A stretch of 64,000 nt of DNA from Microbacterium gorillae (GTDB taxonomy: Bacteria; Actinomycetota; Actinomycetes; Actinomycetales; Microbacteriaceae), in the NCBI RefSeq assembly GCF_000826185.2, contig NZ_LN648875.1, positions 310,001 to 374,000 of the forward strand, written 5' to 3'. A model generated the notes under the pieces. It did no database searches, was not told where the DNA came from, and saw nothing but the letters and a program-made list of their open reading frames with translations. The position numbers and the translations under genes were made by a program. Positions 40,581-49,033 of the stretch are shown piece after piece; position 1 is the first letter of the stretch, and every line of letters starts with the position of its first letter.

Positions 40581-40601
40581 ATCTATAGATACTGCTTATA
40601 T
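40581..40601. promoter_or_regulatory. LysR site and -10 region
   Basis: ATCTATAGAT (40581-40590, perfect palindrome) followed by TATA-N9-TATA symmetry with TAGATACTGCTTA (T-N11-A). TTATAT at 40596-40601 is a likely -10 for the LysR gene, seven bases before its ATG, so its mRNA may be leaderless. The same site probably activates the divergent importer. Confidence 0.6.
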
Positions 40602-40608
40602 CGGGGGT

Positions 40609-41559
40609 ATGGCCTCGTTCGATCTCGACCTCATGGACGTCTTCATGACGATCGCTCGCGCCGGAAGCCTGACGCGTGCGGCCGAACGACTCCACGTGAC
40701 CCAGCCGAGCGTGAGCCACGCCCTGGCTCGGCTGCGCGTGCACTTCGGGGATCCGCTGTTCGTCCGCACCCGCGGTGGCGTGCGGCCGACCGCGTTCGCC
40801 CAGGACCTCATCGACGAGATCGAACAGCCTCTCGAGGTGCTGCGCAGCGTCATGGGATCGGCCGCCGACTTCGATCCGGCGACCTCGCAGCGGCGCTACC
40901 GCCTGGCGCTGACCGACATCGGCGAGGCCGCGCTCCTCCCGTGGATCATGGCGGAGCTGCTCGCTCAAGCTCCGGGCATCAGCGTCGAAGTGGTGCAGAT
41001 CGACATCCACCAGGTCGGGACGTGGATCACCGAGGGGTCGGTGGACGCGGCGATCGTGTCCACTCCCCTCGAGGGCCCGTTCGAGAGCTCCCTGGTCATG
41101 GTCGACAAGTACGGCTGCGTCGTCGGTGAGGACGTGGAACTCGTGGACGGGCGGATCGGCCTGGACGATTTCCGCTCCCGACCGCGCGCGGTCGTCACGG
41201 AGACCACGGGACACGAGGTCGCGCGCGCCATGGCACGCGCGGGTGGACCGGACTCCCCCACCGTGCTCGTGCCCCATTTCGCCGCGATGCCGCAGCTCGT
41301 GCTGCGGGCGGGACTCGTCGGGGTCGTCCCGCGCGGTGCGGTCACCGAGGTTCTCGGCGGCTGGCCGCTGCGTATCGCCGCATTGCCGTTCGAGGTGGAC
41401 ACGTTCGAAGTGCGTCTCTACTGGCAAGGGCGCCATCGCCTCGGCCCGGCGCAGCGCTGGCTCATCTCGACCATCCAGCACGCCCTGGCGGACGTTCAAC
41501 CGGACCTCGACGCGCGAACCACGAACCCGTCGACCGCGCGCCGCGCGGACCGCACCTGA
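40609..41559 (+). CDS. LysR family transcriptional regulator
   Basis: A 316-residue LysR protein. The HTH is FMTIARAGSLTRAAERLHVTQPSVSHALARLR (residues 10-41 region), then FVRTRGGVRPTAFA, and a substrate-binding domain of two lobes. It resembles the PcaQ/NodD-like group by its SVSHAL helix. It is divergent from the NMT1-like importer and shares its control region with it, so it probably activates that operon in response to the solute. C-terminal tail is Arg/Asp/Thr rich. Confidence 0.92.
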   Translation: MASFDLDLMDVFMTIARAGSLTRAAERLHVTQPSVSHALARLRVHFGDPLFVRTRGGVRPTAFAQDLIDEIEQPLEVLRSVMGSAADFDPATSQRRYRLALTDIGEAALLPWIMAELLAQAPGISVEVVQIDIHQVGTWITEGSVDAAIVSTPLEGPFESSLVMVDKYGCVVGEDVELVDGRIGLDDFRSRPRAVVTETTGHEVARAMARAGGPDSPTVLVPHFAAMPQLVLRAGLVGVVPRGAVTEVLGGWPLRIAALPFEVDTFEVRLYWQGRHRLGPAQRWLISTIQHALADVQPDLDARTTNPSTARRADRT

Positions 41560-41750
41560 GCGGGGCTCACTCCACGAGCGTGCCGACCACCGACTCGGAC
41601 GGGGCCTGGTCCGCGAGCGCGCGGAAGGATTCCTGCACCGCCGGCGACGTGCGCGCTCCCGCGGCGGATTCCGGCGGAACCGCGGAGTGAGCGCGGGTGA
41701 TACCGAGGGGTGACGCACGCGGAGGCGTCTGCGCCTAGCGTGGGTCGGAC

Positions 41751-42974
41751 ATGAACGAGACGATGGCTTCCTCCGCCGCCCAGTGGCGTACGACGACCGA
41801 GCGGGTCGCCCCCGGCCGCTGGGCGTTCGTGGTGTGGGCGCTGGCCGGCACGGCGGCGATCTCCGTGCTCGCCGTCACCGCCACGCTCGGCGCCACCGAG
41901 TACCGCATCCCGGTCCTCGCGCTGATCGGCTTCGCCACGCTGCAGGCCGCCGCCATCCCCGGGTCCCTTCTCGCCCCGACGTGGGCGACCGCGAGCGCGG
42001 TGGCCGGTGCCGCGGGATTGACGCTGTTCGCGGACCCGACCACCACGGCCGCCTGGCCGGTCGCGGTCACGACGATGATCGCGTGCGCCCTGACCTGGGT
42101 CGGTGTCGCCTTCCGCGCGCCATGGTCGGTCGCCGGGACCGGGTGGCTGCTCACGATGAGCGCCGCGGTGATTCCGGTGTCGATCGCCGGCCGCACGGTC
42201 GCGGCGGGCGCGCTGACGGCGGACCTCGTGGTCTTCGGGGCCGTGACGGCGATCGGAGCTGTCACCGGCGTCCTGCTGCGCCATCTGTCCGGTGCGCGTA
42301 CCGAGCTGACCCGCCAGCGGGCGCTCACAGCCGAGGAACTGGCTCGGCGGGAGGCCGTCGAGGATCGCGCCCGGATCGCACGCGAACTGCACGACGTCGT
42401 CGCGCACGGCATGTCCGCGATCCAGGTGCGCGCCGCCTCCGCCCGCTACCGATTCACGGACCTGCCGCCGGACGCGGCCGCGGAATTCGACGAGCTCGCC
42501 GCCACGGCGCGGGCGTCGATGACCGAGATGCGCGCCATCCTCGGCGTTCTGCGTGACGAGGACACCTCGGCCGCTCGGGCGCCGCAGCCGGGATGGGGCG
42601 AGATCGGCGCGCTCGTCACCCGCGCTCGGGAGCTCGGCCCCGTCCAGGAGAGCGGACGGTGGGACCTCACGGCCACGGAGCGCGCGGACCCGGTGTTCGG
42701 GCTCGCGGTCTACCGTGCCGTGCAGGAGGCGCTGAGCAACATCGCCCGCCACGCGCCGGGTGCTCCCGCCCGCATCACCTGGCTCGACACCGCTCGCACG
42801 TGGCGCGTGACGATCGCGAACGACGCCCCCGCGCGGCCCGCCCCACCACGATCGGACGGCGGTCACGGCCTCCGCGGCATGACCGAGCGGATCTCGGCCC
42901 TCGGCGGAACGGTGACAGCGCTGCCCACCGAAACGGGGTTCGCCGTCCAGGTGGACCTCCCTCGATCCGTGTGA
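41751..42974 (+). CDS. Sensor histidine kinase (NarX/DesK type)
   Basis: A 407-residue membrane kinase. Six helices fill residues about 25-175 with no large extracellular loop, so it probably senses membrane state or a membrane-soluble signal. The HisKA_3 dimer helix has the phospho-accepting H214 in [11 protein letters not shown]; the ATPase part has [11 protein letters not shown] and [11 protein letters not shown]. It is followed after 31 bases by its LuxR-type response regulator. Confidence 0.93.
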   Translation: MNETMASSAAQWRTTTERVAPGRWAFVVWALAGTAAISVLAVTATLGATEYRIPVLALIGFATLQAAAIPGSLLAPTWATASAVAGAAGLTLFADPTTTAAWPVAVTTMIACALTWVGVAFRAPWSVAGTGWLLTMSAAVIPVSIAGRTVAAGALTADLVVFGAVTAIGAVTGVLLRHLSGARTELTRQRALTAEELARREAVEDRARIARELHDVVAHGMSAIQVRAASARYRFTDLPPDAAAEFDELAATARASMTEMRAILGVLRDEDTSAARAPQPGWGEIGALVTRARELGPVQESGRWDLTATERADPVFGLAVYRAVQEALSNIARHAPGAPARITWLDTARTWRVTIANDAPARPAPPRSDGGHGLRGMTERISALGGTVTALPTETGFAVQVDLPRSV

Positions 42975-43005
42975 CCGGCGGCCACGTGCACCAGAATGGA
43001 ACCCC

Positions 43006-43671
43006 ATGGTGAGAGTTCTGATCGTCGATGACCAGGCGATGGTCCGCGCCGGATTCGCCGCCATCCTCCGCGCGCAGGACGACATCGACGTCGTCGGCGA
43101 GGCCGGGGACGGCGTCGAGGGCGTGGCGCAGGCGCGCCGGCTGCGGCCGGACATCGTGCTGATGGATGTCCGGATGCCGCAGATGGACGGCATCGAGGCG
43201 ACGCGGCGCATCCTCACTGCGGGCACGGACGTCCCGGCCCCCGCGGTCCTCATCCTCACGACCTTCGATGCGGACGAGTACGTCCACGATGCCCTGGGCG
43301 CCGGCGCCAGCGGGTTCTTGCTGAAGGATGCCCTACCCGAAGAGCTCGTCAATGCGGTGCGGGTGGTCGCCGCCGGCGATGCTCTCCTGGCACCACGGGT
43401 GACCAAACGCCTGCTGGAGCGCTTCGCCGCCACACGCCCGGCGACCAATCGTCACCTCGTCCGGTTGAACGATCTGACCGAGCGCGAACGGGAGGTTCTC
43501 GTGCTCGTGGGGCAGGGGCTGTCCAACGGCGAGATCGCCGGGCAGTTGTTCCTGGCCGAGCAGACCGTGAAGACGCACGTCAGTCGAGTGTTCAGCAAGC
43601 TCCATCTGCGCGACCGCGTGCAGGCCGTCATCCTGGCCTACGACACCGGGCTGGTCTCCCCCGCTGACTGA
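43006..43671 (+). CDS. LuxR-type response regulator
   Basis: A 221-residue regulator with a receiver (acid pair D8-D9, phospho-acceptor D54 in VLMDVRMPQ, Thr in LTTFD, Lys in LLKDALP) and a C-terminal LuxR HTH ([28 protein letters not shown]). It pairs with the kinase gene upstream. The target is unknown; the acyltransferase gene follows after 75 bases on the same strand and may be a target. Confidence 0.94.
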   Translation: MVRVLIVDDQAMVRAGFAAILRAQDDIDVVGEAGDGVEGVAQARRLRPDIVLMDVRMPQMDGIEATRRILTAGTDVPAPAVLILTTFDADEYVHDALGAGASGFLLKDALPEELVNAVRVVAAGDALLAPRVTKRLLERFAATRPATNRHLVRLNDLTEREREVLVLVGQGLSNGEIAGQLFLAEQTVKTHVSRVFSKLHLRDRVQAVILAYDTGLVSPAD

Positions 43672-43746
43672 GCGCTACGCCGGTAGGGGGGCGATCAGGA
43701 CCGGGGTCGGATGCGTCGGGACGGACCTGGTCGAGACGCTGTCGGC

Positions 43747-45129
43747 ATGGCACTTCCGACACCGCTGAGCACCCCCGCCGACACATCCCCTCCCGCTCGC
43801 CCGGGACCGTCCACCCGCGATTCGTCGGTCGATGCCGCGCGAGCCGTGCTGCTGATCGTGGTCGTGCTGCTGCACGCGATCATGGTCGGCGTGGGGCGGG
43901 ACGCCGCCGGCGCACCCGTCCTGGAGAACGCGATGGAGCACTGGGCCGGGTTTCCGGTGCTGACCTGGTTCGCACAGGTCATGCCGTTGTTCTTCATCTT
44001 CGGCGGGTTCGCCGGCTTCACGCAGTGGACACGGGATCGCGCGCGCGGCACCTCGGCCGGGGACTACGTGGCCGCACGCGTGCGGCGACTGCTGGTTCCA
44101 GCCGGCGGCGCGCTGACGGCGGTCGCCGTCTTCCTTTCCATCCTCGTGGTCACCGGCGTCCCCGCCGAGGTGGTCGCCGTCGCCGGATACCGCATCGGCC
44201 AACCGTTGTGGTTCCTCGCCGTCTACCTGGGTGCGAGCGCCCTGGTCCCCGTGTTGGTGCGTGCGCACGAGCGAGCGCCGTGGACCACGATCGGACTGCT
44301 CGCACTCGCGGCCGTCACGGTCGACGTCGTCCGTTCCGCCACCGGGGTCACGGCCATCGGCGCACTGAACCTCGCCTTCGTGTGGCTGCTGCTGCAGCAG
44401 CTCGGCTTCGCTCTTGCCGAGGGACGATTCGATCGCCTGCGCGCGCGGTACCTGCTCGGCGCTCTCGGAGCCGCTCTGGCCGCGCTCGCCGTATCGATGC
44501 TCACCGGGTTCTCTCCCGTGAACCTCCTCGCCGCGCTGAACCCGCCGATGAGCTCTCTGGTGCTGCTCGGGATCGCCCAGCTCGCGCTGTTCCAACTGCT
44601 GCGCCCGGCCCTGCGCCGCCACGCGAACGGGCGAGCGCAACCGGCGATCGGTTGGATCAACGCCCGGGCGATGACGATCTACTCCTGGCACATGCTCGTC
44701 GTCGTCGCGCTCGCCGGGGCCCTGCTGCTCGTTCCGGGCGAGCTGGCCGAACCGCTGTCCGCAGCCTGGTGGGAAAGCCGGCCGCTGTGGCTGGCCCTCG
44801 TCGTCCTCACGGTCGGCACCGTGGTCGGTGTGGTGGGCGGGGCGGAGGCGCGGCGCGTGCGTTCCCGAGCCGCACAACGGTTCGTCCCGGTGCCGGTCGC
44901 GGTGCTCGTCGCGCTGACGGCGGTGCTCCTGGCGCTGCTCGCCGGTTCGCACCCGGCCGCGTGGGTGGTCGCCGCCGCGCTGATCCCGGTCGCGCTCGCC
45001 AGCGCAGGCCACTCGTCGAAGCGGTCGACGGCCGACGAGGCTCCCCACCTGTCACGATACGCAGAGCCCGGTCACAACATACGTACAGAGATTTCGCGGC
45101 CCGTTCTCTCATTCCGAAGCGCCTACTGA
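43747..45129 (+). CDS. Membrane acyltransferase family protein
   Basis: A 460-residue integral membrane protein of the acyltransferase-3 class, with 10-12 helices. It starts near DAARAVLLIVVVLLHAIMVG, where the conserved His of the family sits (LLHAIM), and has the MPLFFIFGGFAGFTQW block. Such proteins O-acylate sugars or lipids on the membrane. The last 25 residues, from about 45060, are encoded by DNA of lower GC that looks like a promoter, so the natural stop may have been lost or extended. Confidence 0.82.
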   Translation: MALPTPLSTPADTSPPARPGPSTRDSSVDAARAVLLIVVVLLHAIMVGVGRDAAGAPVLENAMEHWAGFPVLTWFAQVMPLFFIFGGFAGFTQWTRDRARGTSAGDYVAARVRRLLVPAGGALTAVAVFLSILVVTGVPAEVVAVAGYRIGQPLWFLAVYLGASALVPVLVRAHERAPWTTIGLLALAAVTVDVVRSATGVTAIGALNLAFVWLLLQQLGFALAEGRFDRLRARYLLGALGAALAALAVSMLTGFSPVNLLAALNPPMSSLVLLGIAQLALFQLLRPALRRHANGRAQPAIGWINARAMTIYSWHMLVVVALAGALLLVPGELAEPLSAAWWESRPLWLALVVLTVGTVVGVVGGAEARRVRSRAAQRFVPVPVAVLVALTAVLLALLAGSHPAAWVVAAALIPVALASAGHSSKRSTADEAPHLSRYAEPGHNIRTEISRPVLSFRSAY

Positions 45130-45224
45130 GAACATCCCGCGCGACGGCACAGAAGACCGGCTGCGAACAGCAGAGGCCATCGCGGGTGCCGACCCTCGTG
45201 CGAGCTCGAAACAGGAGACTCAGC

Positions 45225-47087
45225 ATGCGATTCCAATCACCCCGAGCAGGGCGACGAGCCCTGCTCACAGCGGCGACACTCGTCGCCGCCTCGCTCGCTC
45301 TCTTCGGGTGCAGCGCCGGATCGACGGCATCGTCGTCGTCCTCCACCACGAGCGGTGCCGCACCGGGCAAGTCCACCAACACCATCTCCTGGGCCCTACC
45401 GCCCGCGACCGTGCCGAACTGGATCTGGCCCTTCTCGCCCATCGCCGATTTCAGCGTGACCAACTCCGAGATGCAGCTGATGATGTACCGCACCCTGTAC
45501 TGGTACGGCGACAACGGCAAGACGGGCGTCGATGACGCGCTGAGCCTCGCTCAGGAGCCGTCCTTCAGCTCCGACGGCAAGACCATCACCATCAAGCTCA
45601 AGGACTACTCGTGGTCCAACGGCGAGAAGGTCACCTCGCACGACGTGCTGTTCTGGATCAACATGGCCAAGGCGGAGAAGGCGAACTACGCCGGATACAC
45701 GCCAGGCCAGTTCCCGGACAACGTCGTCTCCGCGACCGCACCCGATGACAGCACCGTGGTGCTCACGACGGACAAGGCGTACAGCCAGCAGTGGTTCCTG
45801 ATGAACCAGCTCAGCCAGATCACGCCCATGCCGGAAGCGTGGGACATGACCAGCGCCACGGCCAAGGGCACGTGCTCCACGGCTGAGTCCGGGTGCGCGG
45901 CGGTGTACGCCTATCTGAACGCGCAGTCCAAGGACCTGCCCACCTACGCCACCAGCAAGCTGTGGTCCGTGGTCGACGGGCCGTGGATGTTGAAGAGCTT
46001 CAACTCCGACGGCCACGTCAGCTTCGTGCCGAACACGAAGTACTCCGGCCCGACGAAGGCGCAGGTCAAGGAGTTCAACATGGTGCCGTTCACGACGGAC
46101 TCGGCAGAGTTCAACGTGGTCCGCGCCGGCAGCACGCTCGACGTCGGCTACATCCCGACGCAGGACATCGCGCAGGCGAAGTCCGCGACGACCGCGCCGG
46201 ACCAGGCCGGACCCAACCCGCTGAGCGCGAACTACCGCCTGATGCCGTGGTTCCTGTACGGGTTCAACTACTTCCCGATCAACTTCAACAACCCCACGGT
46301 GGGTCCGATCTTCAAGCAGTTGTACTTCCGCCAGGCTCTCCAGTCGATCGTGGACCAGCAGAGCGTGATCACCTCGGCCGCGAAGAACTACGGCGTCCAG
46401 ACGACGGGCCCTGTCCCGCTGTTCCCGGACAGCTCCCTGATCTCCGCGACGGAGAAGAACAACCCGTATCCGTTCAGCATCGACAACGCCACGAAGTACC
46501 TGACCGACAACGGCTGGACGGTCGTGAAGAACGGGACCACGACGTGCACGAAGCCGGGCACCGGCTCGGGTGAGTGCGGCGCCGGGATCGCATCCGGGGC
46601 GGCGCTGACGTTCTCGCTGCCCTACGCCAGCGGCAGCGCGACGATCGACACCGCCATGGCGTCGATGAAGTCGAACGCCGCGCAGGTCGGCATCACGCTG
46701 AACCTGAAGCCGGAGCCGTTCAACAGCGTCACCTCCACCGCGGTCCCGTGCTCCGGGTCCACGTGCACGTGGGAGATGGGCAACTGGGGCGGTGGCTGGA
46801 CGTACGCGCCGGACTACTACCCCACCGGCGAACTGCTGTTCGCGACCGGCGCCGGTTCCAACTCCGGCAGCTACTCCGACCCCGCGCTGGACAAGCTGAT
46901 CGCCGACACCACCACGCAGAGCGGTGACGCCGTGCTGCAGGCGTACGAGGACTACATGGCCAAGAACGTTCCGGTCATCTACCAGCCCAACTACACCTAC
47001 TCCCTGACCGAGGTCGCCAACGGCTTGCAGGGATACGACACCAACAACCCCTACGGCGCCATCACCCCGGAGGAATGGCACTACTGA
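45225..47087 (+). CDS. Peptide/solute ABC importer substrate-binding lipoprotein
   Basis: A 620-residue SBP family 5 lipoprotein: basic start, hydrophobic helix, lipobox LFGC (Cys about residue 29), a Ser/Thr-rich linker, then LKDYSWSNGEKVTSHDVLFW and the C-terminal YQPNYTYSLTEV block. Longer than average because of inserts with several Cys (about 220-240 and 440-460) that could form disulfides. CAGGAG precedes the ATG by ten bases. It is the first gene of a four-gene importer. Confidence 0.92.
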   Translation: MRFQSPRAGRRALLTAATLVAASLALFGCSAGSTASSSSSTTSGAAPGKSTNTISWALPPATVPNWIWPFSPIADFSVTNSEMQLMMYRTLYWYGDNGKTGVDDALSLAQEPSFSSDGKTITIKLKDYSWSNGEKVTSHDVLFWINMAKAEKANYAGYTPGQFPDNVVSATAPDDSTVVLTTDKAYSQQWFLMNQLSQITPMPEAWDMTSATAKGTCSTAESGCAAVYAYLNAQSKDLPTYATSKLWSVVDGPWMLKSFNSDGHVSFVPNTKYSGPTKAQVKEFNMVPFTTDSAEFNVVRAGSTLDVGYIPTQDIAQAKSATTAPDQAGPNPLSANYRLMPWFLYGFNYFPINFNNPTVGPIFKQLYFRQALQSIVDQQSVITSAAKNYGVQTTGPVPLFPDSSLISATEKNNPYPFSIDNATKYLTDNGWTVVKNGTTTCTKPGTGSGECGAGIASGAALTFSLPYASGSATIDTAMASMKSNAAQVGITLNLKPEPFNSVTSTAVPCSGSTCTWEMGNWGGGWTYAPDYYPTGELLFATGAGSNSGSYSDPALDKLIADTTTQSGDAVLQAYEDYMAKNVPVIYQPNYTYSLTEVANGLQGYDTNNPYGAITPEEWHY

Positions 47088-47137
47088 ACGATCGATGATC
47101 GCGAACGCGACGAGCACGGACGAGCGGGAGGGATGAC

Positions 47138-48082
47138 ATGGTCGGATACATCCTCAGACGCCTGCTGCAGGCCGTGCTCGTCGTGCTCGTCGTCACGATC
47201 ATCGTCTTCATCCTGCTGCACTCGCTGCCGGGCGGACCGGCCCGAGCGATCCTCGGACCCCGCGCGACGCCGGGGCAGATCACGCAGTTCAACCATCTGA
47301 ACGGCCTCGACCGACCGCTGGTGGTGCAGTACTTCTCCAGCGTGTGGGGATGGGCCACCGGGAACTTCGGGTTCTCCTACGTGCTGAACCAGTCGGTGGG
47401 ATCGCTCCTGGCCGAGCGGCTGCCGAAGACGATCATCCTGGCGTTGTTCTCGCTGATCCTCACCGTCATCGTCGCGATCCCGATCGGCGTGTATCAGGCG
47501 GTCCGCCGCAACCGCACGTTCGACTACATCATGACCGCGCTGTCGTTCATCTTCTACGCGGCCCCGACGTTCTTCCTCGGCCTCATCCTGATCGAGGTCT
47601 TCTCGTCCGTCCTCGGCTGGTTCCCCCCGGAGGCGCCGCAATCGAACGGTGTCGTGCCGATCTTCCAGCAGTTCCCGGCCATGGTTCTGCCCATCGTGAC
47701 CCTGGCGCTGCTGAGCATCGCCGGGTTCTCCCGCTACATGCGCTCCTCGGTGCTCGATAACGTCGGCCAGGACTACGTGCGCACTGCGCGGGCCAAGGGT
47801 GCCTCCCCGAGCCGCGTGCTCTGGCGGCACGTGCTGCGCAACGCGCTCATTCCGATCGTCACGCTGCTCGGGCTGTCCCTGCCGGCGCTGTTCGCCGGCG
47901 CGCTGATCACCGAATCGATCTTCAACTTCCCGGGCATGGGCCTGCTGTTCTGGCAGGCCGCCCAGCAATCCGATTATCCGGTCGAGATCGGCGTGGTCAT
48001 CGTGACCGCGTTCGCGACCGTGATCGGCAACCTCCTCGCTGACCTGTCCCTGGTCGCGATCGACCCACGGGTGGCGCTATGA
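47138..48082 (+). CDS. Peptide ABC importer permease (DppB type)
   Basis: A 314-residue permease with the DppB start YILRRLLQAVLVVLVVTIIV, the GPRATPGQITQFNHLNGLDRP loop, and the EAA region ARAKGASPSRVLWRHVLRNAL. It lies 50 bases after the binding-protein gene; no hairpin like the one in the first peptide operon is seen in this gap. Overlaps the next permease by four bases. Confidence 0.93.
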   Translation: MVGYILRRLLQAVLVVLVVTIIVFILLHSLPGGPARAILGPRATPGQITQFNHLNGLDRPLVVQYFSSVWGWATGNFGFSYVLNQSVGSLLAERLPKTIILALFSLILTVIVAIPIGVYQAVRRNRTFDYIMTALSFIFYAAPTFFLGLILIEVFSSVLGWFPPEAPQSNGVVPIFQQFPAMVLPIVTLALLSIAGFSRYMRSSVLDNVGQDYVRTARAKGASPSRVLWRHVLRNALIPIVTLLGLSLPALFAGALITESIFNFPGMGLLFWQAAQQSDYPVEIGVVIVTAFATVIGNLLADLSLVAIDPRVAL

Positions 48083-49023
48083 GCAGCACGCTACGGACCG
48101 GTACGTCCACGGACATCACGACACCTGCTCTCGGTCGTGGTTCCCGTCCGGTCTCGGGCGACGCCGAGAGCAGGCCCAAGCATCCGTTCCAATTGGGCCT
48201 GGAGGTCTTCGTCCAGAACCGGCTGGCGGTGGTCGGCGTCGTGGTCGTCGTGCTCGCCGTCCTGTTCTGCTTCGTCGGACCGCTGGTCTACCACACCGAC
48301 CAGGTGACGGTGAACCTCGCCGACGCGAACCTGGCGCCCGGGGGCGCGCATCCGCTCGGCACCGACGGGTCCGGCTACGACGTGCTGGGGCGGCTCATGG
48401 TGGGCGGTCAGACCTCGCTCATCGTGGGGTTGGCGGCCGCCGCCATCGCCACCGTGGTCGGCACGATCTGGGGCGCCGTGGCAGGCTTCTTCGGAGGCGT
48501 CGTGGACGGCGTCATGATGCGCATCGTGGACGCCGTCCTCGCCATCCCGATCCTGTTCCTCCTGCTGTTCCTCGTGACGATCGTGCGGCCGTCGCTGACG
48601 GTGATGATCCTCGTGATCGGGCTGACCGCGTGGCTGGTGCCGGCCCGTCTGGTCCGCGGCGAAGCGCTGACGTTGCGCGTGCGCGAGTATGTGCAGGCGG
48701 TGCGCGTGATGGGCGGTTCGTCCTGGCGTTCGGTCAGCCGGCACATCATGCCGAACGTCCTCGGCACCGTGATCGTGAACACCACGTTCCAGGTCGCCGA
48801 CGCGATCCTGCTGGTGGCCTACCTGGGTTACCTCGGCCTCGGCATCTCGCCGCCGGCCACGGACTGGGGCGCCATGCTCAGCAACGGCACCCAGTACGTG
48901 TTCCTGAACTACTGGTGGCTGATCTACCCCGCGGGGGCCGCGATCATCATCGTCGTCGTGGCCGTCAACCTCATCGGTGACGGTCTGCGCGACGCGGTGG
49001 AGGTCCGGCTGCAGCGCCGGTGA
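48079..49023 (+). CDS. Peptide ABC importer permease (DppC type)
   Basis: A 314-residue permease with an N-terminal cytoplasmic tail of about 35 residues, the HPLGTDGSGYDVLGRLM loop typical of DppC, and the EAA loop VRVMGGSSWRSVSRHIMPNVL. It is coupled to the DppB-type gene by an ATGA overlap and to the fused ATPase gene by a 10-base gap. Confidence 0.93.
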   Translation: MSSTLRTGTSTDITTPALGRGSRPVSGDAESRPKHPFQLGLEVFVQNRLAVVGVVVVVLAVLFCFVGPLVYHTDQVTVNLADANLAPGGAHPLGTDGSGYDVLGRLMVGGQTSLIVGLAAAAIATVVGTIWGAVAGFFGGVVDGVMMRIVDAVLAIPILFLLLFLVTIVRPSLTVMILVIGLTAWLVPARLVRGEALTLRVREYVQAVRVMGGSSWRSVSRHIMPNVLGTVIVNTTFQVADAILLVAYLGYLGLGISPPATDWGAMLSNGTQYVFLNYWWLIYPAGAAIIIVVVAVNLIGDGLRDAVEVRLQRR

Positions 49024-49033
49024 GGAGCGTGCG

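Noticed and set aside
40337..40608. TPP riboswitch before the NMT1/THI5-like binding-protein gene
   Set aside because: The conserved CUGAGA and ACCUGA blocks are not present.
41561..41750. Coding-like frame on the minus strand ending VQESFRALADQAPSE ... LVE before a TGA at 41566
   Set aside because: No ATG and only internal GTG codons without a ribosome site; at most 23 residues could be made. Treated as intergenic between the LysR and histidine kinase genes.
44025..45224. Upstream extension of the second peptide-binding lipoprotein
   Set aside because: The true start at 45225 has a ribosome site and lipoprotein signal; the extension lies within the acyltransferase gene in another frame.
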